The position numbers were made by a program, and so were the translations under genes. A stretch of 64,000 nucleotides of DNA from Parasphingorhabdus marina DSM 22363 (GTDB lineage: Bacteria; Pseudomonadota; Alphaproteobacteria; Sphingomonadales; Sphingomonadaceae), in the NCBI RefSeq assembly GCF_900128895.1, contig NZ_FSQW01000001.1:1426001-1490000 (forward strand), written 5' to 3'. A model generated the notes under the pieces. It saw only the letters and a list, made by a program, of their open reading frames with translations, searched no databases and had not been told where the DNA came from. Shown piece by piece: positions 8,777 to 19,800 of the stretch. The stretch's first letter is position 1, and the number at the start of each line of letters is the position of its first letter.

Positions 8777-10990
8777 ATGGGTAAATGGACAAGACGCGCA
8801 TTCATTGGTGCCGGAGTTGTCGCTGGCGGCGCACTGGTCGTTGGTGTTGCCATTCGCACGGGCAAGCCGGATGACAGGATTCGTTCGATCGTAGCTGGCG
8901 GTGATGGTGAAAATCTGATCAACAGTTTCGTGAAAGTGGACAAAGACAATATCGTCACCGCCGTCGTTCCGCATGCCGAAATGGGGCAGGGCGTGCATTC
9001 CACACTCGCGCAGATGCTGGCTGACGAGATGGATGCAGACTGGGAAAAGGTTCGCGTGGTCGAAGCCCCTGCCGAAGGCCACTATGCCTCCAAGGAAATT
9101 GGCCGTGAATTTATGGCACCCGATCTGAAAGTGCCCGAGATATTGGAGCCCACCGTAGACGGCGCTTTCCTGTCGCTCATTGGTTCGATGTTCGGTACGA
9201 TTACCGGTGGCAGTTTTTCCGTCCGCGGGACGGGTCAGCGCGGAATGCGCACGGCTGGTGCTGCGGCCAAGGAAATGCTGGTCGCAGCGGCCGCTGAAAA
9301 ATGGGGTGTTCCTGCAGGTGAAATTACTGCCGAGAATAGCATGCTTGCCCATGCGGGCAGTGGCAAGAGCGGCTCTTTCGGCGAATTCGCAGAACTTGCG
9401 ACCGAGCAGGATCTCCCCGTCAGGCCGAAGTTGAAGAAACTGGAAGACTTCAAGTTGATGGGCAAACCCGTGCCTCGCACCGACATTCCAGGCAAAGTTG
9501 ATGGAACTGCGGTTTTTGGCATTGATGCAAAGGTGCCGGATCAGACACTGACCTATGCTGCGGTCAAAGCTCCACCTGTCGTTGGAGCGAAGATAACGGG
9601 TATGGATGCCACAGCTGCAAAAGCGATGCCAGGCGTCCAGCAAATCCTCAACATGGAAGATTTTGTCGCGGTGGTTGCCGACGGGTATTGGCAGGCACAA
9701 CAGGCCCTCAACACCATCAAGATCGACTATAGCAAGACCGAATCGGATGCCCTGGATCAGGAAGGAATCTTCAAACGTTACGCCGCTGCGCTGGATGAAG
9801 CAGGTAGCGACGGCGGTGATGAAGAAACCAGCGCGGGTGATGTGAAAGAAGGCTATGCCGGCGCCGCGAAAAAGCTCACGGCAGAGTATAAAGCTCCCTT
9901 CCTGGCCCATGCGACAATGGAACCACAAAACTGCACAGCCTGGGTGCATGATGGCCAGTGTGATATCTGGCAGGGCAGTCAGGTGCCGACCAAAGTTCGC
10001 AAATTTGCGGCAGAATTGCTCGACATCCCGGTTGAAAAAGTGAATTTTCAGAACACCTATCTCGGTGGCGGATTTGGTCGCCGGTCAGAGACAGATGCCG
10101 TGGAAATGGCTGTCCGAATCTCGAAGGCGACAGGAAATCCGGTCAAGCTCATCTGGTCGCGGGAAGAGGATACCCAGCATGACTGGTATCGCCCGTCGTC
10201 GACCAGCCGGTTTGAAGCAGGCCTGGATGAAAATGGCCGGCTGGTGAGCTGGAACAATGTGCACACCCATTTGTTCGACCCGCCCGAGGCGGCGCAGGTG
10301 CCTTATTATGCCATACCGAATCACTTGATCCGCAAGGTTGATGTCCCGATGCACTTGCGGTTCGGGCCTTGGCGTTCGGTTGATCACAGTCACAACAGCT
10401 GGTTCATTGAGAGCTTCCTCGATGAAGTAGCATTGGAAGCTGGAAAAGACCCGTTAGAACAGCGCCGGGAGCTGTTGAAAGATCAACCCCGGTTCCTTGC
10501 GGTTCTGGACAAGGTTGCCGAGATGTCGAACTGGAAGGGAGAACGTCCGGAAGGGACCGGCCTCGGTATCGCCATCGCACCCTCTTTTGGATCAATTGTC
10601 GCCCAGGTGGCTGAAGTGGAAATAGCCAGCGGAACGCCAAAGGTCACAAAGGTCTGGTGTTGCGCGGACATCGGCTACGCCATGAACCCTGACAGCGCAG
10701 CGGCGCAAATGGAAAGCGCGATCATCTACGGTCTGACAGCGGTCCTATACGGGGAGATTTCAGTCAGGAACGGGGCGGTCGAGCAGAGTAACTTCCACGA
10801 TTATCAAATGCTCCGAATCAATGAATCTCCGGAGATTGAGGTGGCATTCATCAATGGCGACAGCGAAGGTCTCGGCGGTGCCGGTGAACCAGGCCTGCCC
10901 CCGCTTGCCCCGGCGGTAACCAATGCCATCTTCGCTGCAAGCGGCAAGCGGGTCAGGGAACTGCCCTTGTCAAAGCACTCTTTTGGCTAG
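8777..10990 (+). CDS. iorB: Molybdopterin-binding large subunit, xanthine-oxidase family (isoquinoline 1-oxidoreductase beta-like)
   Basis: 737 residues, the usual size of IorB-type subunits. The N-terminus MGKWTRRAFIGAGVVAGG is a twin-arginine signal or anchor, so the folded complex is probably exported to the periplasm together with the small subunit. Landmarks of the family are GGGFGRR near residue 430 and the C-terminal GGAGEPGLPPLAPAV, whose Glu is the expected catalytic base at the Mo site. It hydroxylates an aldehyde or N-heterocycle using water. The ATG at 8777 is chosen because it starts the Tat signal right after the small-subunit stop; the frame is open upstream but overlaps that gene. 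No CoxI/XdhC-type maturation factor is present in the window. Confidence 0.92.
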   Translation: MGKWTRRAFIGAGVVAGGALVVGVAIRTGKPDDRIRSIVAGGDGENLINSFVKVDKDNIVTAVVPHAEMGQGVHSTLAQMLADEMDADWEKVRVVEAPAEGHYASKEIGREFMAPDLKVPEILEPTVDGAFLSLIGSMFGTITGGSFSVRGTGQRGMRTAGAAAKEMLVAAAAEKWGVPAGEITAENSMLAHAGSGKSGSFGEFAELATEQDLPVRPKLKKLEDFKLMGKPVPRTDIPGKVDGTAVFGIDAKVPDQTLTYAAVKAPPVVGAKITGMDATAAKAMPGVQQILNMEDFVAVVADGYWQAQQALNTIKIDYSKTESDALDQEGIFKRYAAALDEAGSDGGDEETSAGDVKEGYAGAAKKLTAEYKAPFLAHATMEPQNCTAWVHDGQCDIWQGSQVPTKVRKFAAELLDIPVEKVNFQNTYLGGGFGRRSETDAVEMAVRISKATGNPVKLIWSREEDTQHDWYRPSSTSRFEAGLDENGRLVSWNNVHTHLFDPPEAAQVPYYAIPNHLIRKVDVPMHLRFGPWRSVDHSHNSWFIESFLDEVALEAGKDPLEQRRELLKDQPRFLAVLDKVAEMSNWKGERPEGTGLGIAIAPSFGSIVAQVAEVEIASGTPKVTKVWCCADIGYAMNPDSAAAQMESAIIYGLTAVLYGEISVRNGAVEQSNFHDYQMLRINESPEIEVAFINGDSEGLGGAGEPGLPPLAPAVTNAIFAASGKRVRELPLSKHSFG

Positions 10991-11054
10991 CCACCTCGAA
11001 TTCCAATCGGCGGCTGGTCTGGCCTTGCAGTGACTTGAGGGGAATATATCCAAA

Positions 11055-11090
11055 AGCCGCCTGGAGCGCAAAAGCGGCCATCAGGCGTTT
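11055..11090. terminator. Hairpin between converging genes (possible shared terminator)
   Basis: Between the iorB and kbl stops, GCCGC (11056-11060) can pair with GCGGC (11074-11078), and CGCCTG with CAGGCG. The loop contains GAGCGCAAAAGCGG, which resembles the loop and right arm of the dispersed hairpin family seen further along. A T-tract is weak (GTTT at 11087). It could work as a bidirectional terminator. Confidence 0.4.
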
Positions 11091-11111
11091 GGATACCAGG
11101 TACAGATATGT

Positions 11112-12305
11112 TCACAGTCCCAGCCGTTTCTTGACCGCCGCGAATGCTGACAGGGTGCGGTCAATATCTTCGCGGGACAAGGCCGCTGACATTTGCGTAC
11201 GTATGCGGGCTTTGTCCCTGGGTACCACCGGATAGGAAAAGGCGACAACGTAAATTCCTTCTGCCAGCATCTCCTCGGCAAAACGCTGTGCAAGATTTGC
11301 ATCGTATAACATCACCGGAATGATCGCGTGCTCGCCGGGGAGCAGATCAAACCCCAATCGCGTCATCTGGTCCCGGAAATACTGGCTATTCTCATTCAGC
11401 TTTTGAACAAGCTCTGGTCTTTGCTCGACGGCATCGAGAGCGGCAATTGCTCCGCTGACAACCATCGGTGCCACCGTATTGGAAAACAGGTACGGCCGTG
11501 ATCGTTGCCGCAGCAATTCGACAATTTCCTGTTTCGCGCTGGTGTAACCGCCACTGGCTCCACCGAGCGCTTTTCCCAGCGTGCCGGTGGTAATGTGAAC
11601 CCGGTTAGCACAGTCGCGATATTCATGAGTTCCGCGACCGTTTGGCCCCACAAAGCCGGTGGCATGGCAGTCATCAAAATGGACAAGCGCGTCATATTGC
11701 TCCGCAAGATCGCAGATCTTGTCGAGCTGGGCGATGGTGCCGTCCATCGAAAACACCCCGTCGGTGGTGATCAGTTTGAACCGGGCTCCGTCCGAACTGG
11801 CCTGTTGCAGCTGCGCCTCGAGATCTCCCATGTCGTTGTTTCTGTATCGATAGCGCTGCGCTTTGCTCAACCGGATTCCGTCAATGATACTGGCATGAAT
11901 CAGCTCGTCGGAAATGACGGCGTCTTCGGCTCCCAGCAAGGTTTCGAAAAGTCCGCCATTGGCATCAAAGCAGGACGGGTAGAGTATTGTGTCTTCCATT
12001 CCAAGGAAGGCAGACAATCGATCTTCCAGCTCCTTGTGCTGGCTTTGTGTTCCGCAGATAAACCGAACCGAAGCCATGCCATATCCCCAGTCTTCGAGAC
12101 CCTGTCTGGCTGCAGAATTGACGGCCTGATCTTGGGCCAGGCCGAGATAATTGTTGGCGCAAAGATTGAGGACATCCCCCTGTTCAATTCGGACATGCGC
12201 ATCTTGCGGCGAATTTATCAGGCGTTCCTGCTTATACAGGCCTTCTGCCTTGATGCCTTGCAGCTCCCGATTAAGATGGTCCTGGAATTGTTCGTACATC
12301 TTCAT
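11112..12305 (-). CDS. kbl: Glycine C-acetyltransferase (2-amino-3-ketobutyrate CoA ligase)
   Basis: 397 residues, the normal length. A fold-type I PLP enzyme of the alpha-oxoamine synthase family. The PLP lysine is K245 in [15 protein letters not shown], with [10 protein letters not shown] carrying the cofactor-binding Asp/His. It splits 2-amino-3-ketobutyrate with CoA to glycine and acetyl-CoA, the second step of threonine breakdown. The ATG at 12305 overlaps the stop of tdh by 4 bp (ATGA). A second ATG two codons further in has better spacing to GGGAGAA. Cytoplasmic. The tdh-kbl pairing supports the assignment strongly. Confidence 0.97.
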   Translation of the reverse strand: MKMYEQFQDHLNRELQGIKAEGLYKQERLINSPQDAHVRIEQGDVLNLCANNYLGLAQDQAVNSAARQGLEDWGYGMASVRFICGTQSQHKELEDRLSAFLGMEDTILYPSCFDANGGLFETLLGAEDAVISDELIHASIIDGIRLSKAQRYRYRNNDMGDLEAQLQQASSDGARFKLITTDGVFSMDGTIAQLDKICDLAEQYDALVHFDDCHATGFVGPNGRGTHEYRDCANRVHITTGTLGKALGGASGGYTSAKQEIVELLRQRSRPYLFSNTVAPMVVSGAIAALDAVEQRPELVQKLNENSQYFRDQMTRLGFDLLPGEHAIIPVMLYDANLAQRFAEEMLAEGIYVVAFSYPVVPRDKARIRTQMSAALSREDIDRTLSAFAAVKKRLGL

Positions 12306-13330
12306 TTCTCCCAGTTCAGGACAACTTTGGCGGCTTCACCCGACTGCATTGCCTGGAACCCTTTTTCATAGTCCAGATAGCTGAGCTTGTGCGTGATGAT
12401 CGGGGCAAGATCGAGGCCGGACTCGATAAACACCGACATTTTGTACCATGTCTCGAAAATCTCGCGACCGTAGACGCCCTTGAGCGTCAGCATGTTGAAA
12501 ATCACCTTGTTCCAGTCGATTGAAGGGCTTTTTTCGGGCAGGCCCAATATGGCCACCTTGCCGCCATGACACATGTTGTCGATCAGCGATGCAAAACCCT
12601 GCTCGCTTCCCGACATTTCCAGACCCACATCAAAACCTTCCTGCATCCCCAGTGCTGTCTGCGCGTCCTCAATGTTGTTTTTCCCGACATTGACCACATG
12701 CGTTGCACCCAGTTTGCGCGCCAGTTTCAAGCGATCTTCGTTCAGGTCTGATACCACAACATGCCGCGCACCGGCGTGCCGGCAAACTGCAGCAGCCATG
12801 ATGCCGATGGGTCCGGCGCCGACGATCAGAACATCTTCCCCGAGGACATCAAATTGCAAAGCGGTATGCACCGCGTTCCCAAACGGATCAAACAGCGAGG
12901 CAACGTCCAGGTCAATATCGCAACTGTGCAACCAGACATTGGCGGCCGGAATCGAGATATACTCGGCAAAAGCGCCGGCACGGTTTACTCCGACGCCTTC
13001 GCTGTGCGCACACATGTGCCGTCGCCCGGCCATGCAGTTGCGACAGCGTCCGCACACAACATGCCCCTCGCCTGAAACCGTCTGTCCAGTTTCAAAGCCA
13101 CTGACATTGCTGCCCAGTTCAACGATTTCTCCGACAAATTCATGCCCCACGACCATCGGGACAGGGATGGTGTTCTGTGCCCATTCATCCCACTTGTAGA
13201 TGTGCATGTCGGTTCCGCAAATTGCGGTCCGCCTTATCCTGATCAGGACATCATTAATGCCTGTTTCCGGTTCCGGAACATCCTGCAGCCAAATTCCGGG
13301 TTTGGCATGTGCTTTAACAAGGGCTTTCAT
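12302..13330 (-). CDS. tdh: L-threonine 3-dehydrogenase
   Basis: 342 residues. A zinc-dependent medium-chain dehydrogenase. The catalytic zinc ligands are C38 (ICGTDMH), H63 and E64 (GHEFVGE). The structural zinc Cys set is C93, C96, C99 and C107 in [15 protein letters not shown]. The NAD Rossmann segment is [13 protein letters not shown]. It oxidises threonine at C3 to 2-amino-3-ketobutyrate, handed to Kbl, whose gene overlaps the 3' end. The ATG is preceded by GTAGGATGGATA. The conservation of every zinc ligand argues for an active enzyme. Confidence 0.97.
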   Translation of the reverse strand: MKALVKAHAKPGIWLQDVPEPETGINDVLIRIRRTAICGTDMHIYKWDEWAQNTIPVPMVVGHEFVGEIVELGSNVSGFETGQTVSGEGHVVCGRCRNCMAGRRHMCAHSEGVGVNRAGAFAEYISIPAANVWLHSCDIDLDVASLFDPFGNAVHTALQFDVLGEDVLIVGAGPIGIMAAAVCRHAGARHVVVSDLNEDRLKLARKLGATHVVNVGKNNIEDAQTALGMQEGFDVGLEMSGSEQGFASLIDNMCHGGKVAILGLPEKSPSIDWNKVIFNMLTLKGVYGREIFETWYKMSVFIESGLDLAPIITHKLSYLDYEKGFQAMQSGEAAKVVLNWEK

Positions 13331-13731
13331 TATCCATCCTACTCGTTGTTTGAGAACGAAAGGACCAAAATAACCGCAAGAAGACCGGTTTGCCGATTGG
13401 CCGCATCGTCCTCATGGACCACCACCTTGCCGGTCTGGCAGGTTGGCGCGGGCCGAAAAAAAGGCCCATCTCTTGATGCAGAAGCTTGCGCTTCCAAAGC
13501 TCCCTTAGTCCACAGCAAGAAAATTTCCAACAAAAAATTGGGCGGCTTGAACTCGCTTCCCGATTCCGAGAGTCTCCTGTCCAGCCTGGATTTCGATCCA
13601 TAAACCCCGGTAGAGTTTTTGTCGGTGAACACAGGAGAGCCAATTCTCGAAAGCAGATTATTACAAAGAGCATCTGGACTCTCGATGCGAAACTGGCTCA
13701 CACTTGTCATCAAATCGCTGGGAGAGATAAT
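13331..13731. other. Non-coding stretch between tdh and the DUF3616 gene
   Basis: About 400 bases with no convincing gene. Several overlapping open frames exist on both strands, but none has a ribosome site with a family-like protein. The tdh promoter must lie at its left end, reading leftward. A small stem GGGCC-GAAAAAAA-GGCCC occurs near 13457-13474; its A-rich loop is not a standard terminator. The right end provides the GGGAGAGATAAT ribosome site of the next gene. Confidence 0.5.
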
Positions 13732-14709
13732 ATGCGATTACTGATCGCTGCCGCAATTGCTTTGAGTTCAAGTGCTACGGTCGGGGATCAGAGCATGTTT
13801 GTATATTCCGGCATGTGTAATGCATCGGCAGTAGCGTTCATCAGCGACGATCATTTTGTCGTCGCAAATGATGAAGACAACATCCTGAGGGTCTACACGC
13901 AGCGAAACAGGGACCCGATATCGTCACTGGACCTGGGAGCGTTCATAGATACCGACAACAGCGGACGCGAGTCCGATATCGAGGGGGCGACGCGTGTCGG
14001 CAATCGCATTTACTGGATTTCCTCACATGGCACCAACAAGAATGGAAAGGCCAGGCCAGAGCGGCGGCGAATCTTTGCGACTGATATTGTGCCAGATTCG
14101 AATGGTCTCAGTATTCGCCCCGTTGGCAATCCCTACGCAGGTTTAATTGATGACCTGGTCAGCGAGACAAATCTGGATGCCTGGAAAATACTCAGCGGCG
14201 GAAAGACGCGCCCTCCCAAATTGGGGGGACTGAATATCGAAGGACTTGCGACTTCGCCAACCGGAGGACTGCTGATCGGGCTGCGGAGCCCCGTCCCGAT
14301 GGGATATGCAGCGATAATCGAGTTGCAGAATCCGGATGACGTCATATCCGGTAAAACGCCGCGTTTTTCGCGCACCCGTTTTCTCAACCTGGGGGATGAC
14401 ATCGGAATCAGGGCCATGGACCAAGGCGAAAAACCCGGCTCCTTCATTATCGTAAGCGGACCGGTTAGCGGGAACCCTGGTGCATTTCAGTTGCTGCAAT
14501 GGGACATTCAGATGGAGTCCATTAAGCCGATCAAATTGGACTTTGGTTCCTTGTCGCCCGAAGCAATTGTCCGGGTTCCCGGGGAAGCCGGAAGATTGCA
14601 TATTGTGAGCGATGATGGCACCAGAAAAGTTGGTGGCGCCAAATGCGAGGATTTGCCAGAGCCTGAAAAGCGCACATTCAGAACAATCGAAGTGAGAATT
14701 TCCGAATAG
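13732..14709 (+). CDS. DUF3616-family protein, probably periplasmic
   Basis: 325 residues. After a short hydrophobic start (MRLLIAAAIALSSSATVG, probably a signal peptide) the protein shows the DUF3616 pattern: CNASAVAFISDDHFVVANDE, then SDIEGATRVGNRIYWISSHG followed by NKNGKARPERRR. The repeated beta-rich segments suggest a propeller-like fold. Function is not known for the family. The ATG at 13732 is chosen for its GGGAGAGATAAT site and because upstream residues in the same frame are not family-like. The amidase gene follows 150 bp later in the same direction; a functional link is only suggested by position. Confidence 0.8.
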   Translation: MRLLIAAAIALSSSATVGDQSMFVYSGMCNASAVAFISDDHFVVANDEDNILRVYTQRNRDPISSLDLGAFIDTDNSGRESDIEGATRVGNRIYWISSHGTNKNGKARPERRRIFATDIVPDSNGLSIRPVGNPYAGLIDDLVSETNLDAWKILSGGKTRPPKLGGLNIEGLATSPTGGLLIGLRSPVPMGYAAIIELQNPDDVISGKTPRFSRTRFLNLGDDIGIRAMDQGEKPGSFIIVSGPVSGNPGAFQLLQWDIQMESIKPIKLDFGSLSPEAIVRVPGEAGRLHIVSDDGTRKVGGAKCEDLPEPEKRTFRTIEVRISE

Positions 14710-14861
14710 GCTGACATGAACTGGTCACCTGCCGGACTTCCGATGCAGGATATTCAATGGAACCGGATTTCCGGGGAGAGACAGGCGGATCCTCCCGACA
14801 TGCCACTACGTCCATTCTCGATGCTACTATGAATTTTCGTCCAGTAATCTATCAAGGGCGC

Positions 14862-16523
14862 ATGATGACCAGGATTCAATTGTCGATTGTTATCTCAGTC
14901 GCACTGTTTTTGATTTTCATTGATCAGACCCACGCGCGGAGCTCGCCATCGATGGACTCTGCAACGGAAGCACGCACTGAATCGTCTGGAGCAAATCAAA
15001 GCCTTGCAGATAAACTGGCCGTACGTCCGCTGTCAGAAATCGCGGTCGCTATCGCCAACGGAACCGTGAGTTCCGAACAAATGGTGAGATCCTATCTCCG
15101 CCGGATCGCCGAAATTGATCGCTCCGGTTCTTCCATCAATGCGGTTCTTGCATTGAACCCCAATGCCATCGCCGATGCCCGCAAGGCAGACGAGGCCATT
15201 GCACGTGGAAACAATATCGGCATTCTCCATGGTGTACCGGTGCTTCTGAAAGACAATATTGAAACGCTTGATCCTGTTGCTACCACCGCCGGATCATTTG
15301 CGTTGAAAGACAATGTCTCGGAACGTGATGCGCCGGTTGCCGCAGGACTGCGTTCGGCAGGAGCGATCATTCTGGGGAAAACAAATCTCAGCCAGTGGGC
15401 AAATTTTCGATCGGCCAATTCCGTTTCCGGCTGGAGTGCGATTGGCGGTATCGTGCGAAATCCTCATATACTAAGTCGTTCAGCCTGTGGTTCATCATCA
15501 GGATCTGGTGCGGCGACTGCCGCCGCATTGGCAGCTGCGACTGTTGGGACAGAAACCAACGGTTCGATCATTTGCCCGGCATCAGCAAATGGCGTGGTTG
15601 GATTCAAGCCGAGCGTTGGCCTTGTTTCCCAAAACGGCATCGTGCCCATTTCAACCAGTCAGGATACGGCTGGTCCGATGACACGATCGGTACGCGATGC
15701 TGCCTTGATGCTGACCGCAATGGTCACCGACAAAGGCAGGCCGAATTTTGTCAGCGCCCTGGACAGAAATTTCCTGAAGGGGAAACGAATAGGTGTTATG
15801 CGGTTTGCCATTGGCCGCAATGCGGGTGTCGCGAAGCTGTTTGATGAAGCGCTCAAGGTGCTGGAGGCCGAGGGGGCAATACTGATGGACATAGAAAGCT
15901 TCGACCGCCCCGAGGGATTTTCCCGCGCGTCCAGAATGGTAACGCAAGTGGAATTCAAACATACGATAAATCGCTATTTGAGATCTACCGACCCCGACAA
16001 GGTGACCGTTCGCAGCCTTGAGCAACTTATAGCCTTTAATCGGGAAACGCCGGAAGAAGCTCTCGTCCTGTTCAATCAGGCGCGATTTTTGGCGGCGCAG
16101 GCGCGGCCAGACGTCACCGACCCGGACTACCTATCAGCCTTGCATCTGGTGCAAAAAGCGACTCGCCAGGACGGCATCGACAAGATGCTGAAGGATCATG
16201 ATGTCGAAATCTTGGTCGCACCTTCCCGTGGACCGGCATATATTATTGATGCCATTTATGGTGACCAATCGCACGGAGGCATAGGCGCGGGCTACATCGC
16301 TGCGATTGCCGGATATCCGAACATGACGGTTCCCATGGGAAGTTTGCATGGCCTGCCAATTGGCCTCGATTTGATGAGCAGCCACGGGCGCGACTCCGAT
16401 GTGCTGGCCGCCGGATACGCCTATGAACAGGCGAGCGGAAAAATTGTCACACCCGGTTATCTTCAAGACGTGTTTGAAGTGCCGGCCATCGGAGAAGCAA
16501 TGCGGACTAAAGCGCTCCGATGA
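14862..16523 (+). CDS. Amidase signature-family hydrolase, exported
   Basis: 553 residues beginning with a signal peptide (MMTRIQLSIVISVALFLIFI, cleavage near THARS). The amidase-signature triad is visible: Lys in VLLKDNIETL, the cis-Ser in ACGSSSGSG, and the nucleophile Ser in TETNGSIICPA. Such enzymes hydrolyse carboxylic amides. A periplasmic location points to peptide amides or environmental amides rather than the Gln-tRNA amidotransferase (GatA). The start at 14862 follows AAGGGCGC and gives the best signal peptide; upstream in-frame starts at 14757 and 14829 would bury it. The closest relatives are probably peptide amidase-like enzymes; substrate not assigned. Confidence 0.9.
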   Translation: MMTRIQLSIVISVALFLIFIDQTHARSSPSMDSATEARTESSGANQSLADKLAVRPLSEIAVAIANGTVSSEQMVRSYLRRIAEIDRSGSSINAVLALNPNAIADARKADEAIARGNNIGILHGVPVLLKDNIETLDPVATTAGSFALKDNVSERDAPVAAGLRSAGAIILGKTNLSQWANFRSANSVSGWSAIGGIVRNPHILSRSACGSSSGSGAATAAALAAATVGTETNGSIICPASANGVVGFKPSVGLVSQNGIVPISTSQDTAGPMTRSVRDAALMLTAMVTDKGRPNFVSALDRNFLKGKRIGVMRFAIGRNAGVAKLFDEALKVLEAEGAILMDIESFDRPEGFSRASRMVTQVEFKHTINRYLRSTDPDKVTVRSLEQLIAFNRETPEEALVLFNQARFLAAQARPDVTDPDYLSALHLVQKATRQDGIDKMLKDHDVEILVAPSRGPAYIIDAIYGDQSHGGIGAGYIAAIAGYPNMTVPMGSLHGLPIGLDLMSSHGRDSDVLAAGYAYEQASGKIVTPGYLQDVFEVPAIGEAMRTKALR

Positions 16524-16844
16524 TTTGATGGAGGAAACCTGGATTCATCACCTGATTGCGGTCTGAAGAATCACTTCTTTTCCGATGAAAACAAGTTCGG
16601 TCATTTTTTGGGAGCCCGAAAAATCCGCCATCGGTTCCTGGAAACGTTGTTTTTAAACAACAGGGCATTGACTGAAAACCAAGGTTCCAGTCACAAATAC
16701 TGCTTATTATCATGCACATGCGTTTTCATCATGTGCTGATGCTAATAGGTCATTTGAAATTTTGATTTTCTTGGTCCTACATTCTCTCACGCTTTGCCAA
16801 TGGTGATTGGGACGCCATGCGACGAGAACATAGAGGGGGGTCAG
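16524..16844. promoter_or_regulatory. Leader of the TonB receptor with a 16-bp inverted repeat
   Basis: A 320-base AT-rich gap with no gene. GTTGTTT-TT-AAACAAC (16646-16661) is a perfect inverted repeat and the best operator candidate; LacI- and TetR-family sites of this size are often found before TonB receptors. A TATTAT at 16705-16710 could be a -10 element but lacks a good -35 partner. The receptor's ribosome site AGAGGGGGG lies at 16832-16840. Confidence 0.4.
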
Positions 16845-19800
16845 ATGACCAATTTACAGAAATTCTTGAGACGTTCAACCTGGCTGACAACCATTTCGCT
16901 CAGCGCCCTTTGCGCTCCGCTACATGCGCAAGATCAAACCTCTACACAGAGTGAAAATCCATCTCAGGCAGGTTCGGAGATTGATCCAGCAACCGGTGAA
17001 ACGATTATCGTCGTTGAGGGCACCAGGGCTTCAATTGCGAACTCCATTGATGCAAAAAGGAGCGCTGATCAAATCGTTGATGTGCTTTCCGCAGACGATG
17101 CCGACAGATTCCCCGATAACAATCTGGGTGAAGCCTTGTCACGCATACCGGGCATTTCGTTTATCAGAGACGAAGATTCAGGCGATGGCGAATTCATCTC
17201 CATTCGCGGTCTGGATGCGGAATTCAACACCGTTTTGAACAATGGTATCCGCGTAGGATCTTCCAATACATTCCGACGCACTCCGCTGGACGTGGCAACC
17301 GGTGACGGCGTGTCCTCCATCTATGTGACCAAGGCCCCGCTGCCGGAAGATGCTTCGGAAGGCATTGGCGGCGTGGTTGACATTCGTACACGCGGGGCTC
17401 TGGAACGGAGCGAGAGCTTTTCTTTGAGAGCCCAGCTTCGCGAGGATACTTTTGCTGCCGATACGGGGTTCCGCCTTAGTGGTGGCTTCACCAAGCATTT
17501 GACGGACAATCTGGGTATCAATGTTTCCGCCTCTTTCCGCCGCCGGTTTATCAGCACTTTCCGGTTCGACCCGACTGGCGGTCTAAATTTGCTTAACCCC
17601 CTGACTTTTGACGGCCCTAACGGTCCGATAGTCATTGACGACGAAGACCAAATTGCACTGGTGCCAGAAGACTTCATTGGCATTGAGAATTTCGGTTTGG
17701 AGGAAGTAGGTAATCGCTTCCTTGATGTTCGCGATCAAACCTTCAACATTTCGGGAACAATCGATTGGGAACTGTCAGATACGACCAAGCTGACCTTCGG
17801 CGGTAGCTACAATCGCAGAAATCGCCAGGAAACAGACAGTCGCCTCAATTTTGACTCTGATGACGATGATTTCGTCAATGGAGTTCTCACCTTTGATGAC
17901 CCGGAAATTGAAATTGATGCGATTTTGGATGACACAATAGAGACGCAACAATCCTATTTCCTGAGGGGCGAAACAAAAACCGACGATTGGCAGTTCAACT
18001 ATATCGTTGGCTATTCAAGAGCAGCTGAAGATTCAGCAGATCTTGGACTCGATTTCAAGCAAGACCTGACCGATATTAACGGTGATGACGATCTGGATGT
18101 AACCTTCGCTCCATTTAACGCTATTGGATTTGGGACTTTTCCTACTGCCAATCCGCAGAATCCTGCTGTTTTTGCAACCGTGCTTGATCCGCTCAACTGC
18201 GTGGATGAAGATGGTGATCCTTGCTATGCGGTAGATGATTTCGATGATGAATTCGTGGATGAGACAATCAACAAGGTCTATTCTGGCCGGCTTGACGTAA
18301 CCCGCTTCTTTGATGGCAGCGTGCTTGAATATCTGAAGGCCGGTGTTGTTTACGAACGATCAGAAACAAGAAATCTGGATGTGGATATTGCCTTTGATGA
18401 GGAGGATCTTAACGGCATTACGGATGCCGGTGAAGATGGCACAATAGGTGACTTTGGTGTGTTTACCGGAGACGTTCGGAGTTTCTCTCCGATCGGAAAC
18501 CCTTTTGCCAGTGTCGGCTTTAACGGCATACCACTCGCCAATCGCGACGGTTTGCTGGCCATCAGAAATGCCTTGCGGGCTGGCTTTGACCCCAGTTCGA
18601 CACTCCTGCCTGCCAATGAGATTCAGGTCATACGAGCCGACGAAGACTATTATACGGGCTACATTCAGGCGAAGCTGAATTTTGATGACAAATTCACGAT
18701 TGTCGGTGGTGTGCGACTGGAAGAATATCGGGGTAACTTTGCGACAAATACGAGCACGGGAGCCGATCTCCTTTTCAATCCCGATCCAAATGGCGGCGGC
18801 GCAACCGCAGATGACGAAGACTTGCTGGATGGGGCGACCGAAGATTTCCTGATCGCGGATGTGCCGCTTGCACCTAGCCGCACCAGCAATTTCGAAGTGC
18901 TGCCGCGTATCGTCGCGACGTATAATTTCAATGACCGGGCGCGGTTGAGAGGTGCATTCACAACCTCGATTTCACGTCCCAACTTCGAGCTGTTGGCAGC
19001 TGGTTTGGATACAGAAATTGAAATCGAATTGAACGATGGCGTCGATCCGGCTGCTGCGACCCTTGCAGATGTGGCTGCCTTCGATGCAACTTTTGAGGCA
19101 GGCAATCCCAATCTGCGGAATGCCTATTCCTACAATTTTGATCTTTCGTTCGAATATTATTTCGATCGGCAAAATGCGATTTCAGTCGCCGGGTTCTACA
19201 AGCGCATCGATGACTTCATCTTCAGCAGCGGTGCGGTGAATTTCTTCGGTGACGACATTGGCATAGGCATATTGGACGGCGCTGGTGATGCTACCCAACA
19301 GATTTTGGACGGCGTTCAGTTTGGCCCTGCCGGCCAGGCCAGGATTGATCAGTTCGGAGGCCTGGAGGCGCTGCTTGGCAGCGGAGTCGCCGATGTTAAT
19401 CTGATTACACCGATAAATGGCGACACGGCAGAGGTTTACGGGATAGAATTCGGTATCTTGCATACCTTCACCTATCTGCCCGGCTTCCTGTCCAATATGG
19501 GCTTTATCGGCAATCTGACCTTGCAGGAAACCAGTGCACCTATCAATTTGGGGACATTGCCAGATGACAATATACTGGTTCTGCTCGGAGAGGCGCAGGC
19601 CGGTGACGAGTTTATCGAAGACTTCGACTTCTTTAACTCTCCAAGCATCGTCGGCAACGCCGCTCTGTTTTATGAAGACAGGAACGTCGAGGCGACCCTG
19701 AGTTATCGGTATTCGGGTACTCAGTTTGAGTCTCTGCGGCCGTTCGGGCTTTCTCAATACCAGCAGGGCAGAGGTTTCCTCGACTTTGATTTCGAATATA

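Noticed and set aside
13339-13713. 124-residue minus-strand frame upstream of tdh
   Set aside because: No ribosome site, no family-like motif, and other frames over the same bases are open as well.
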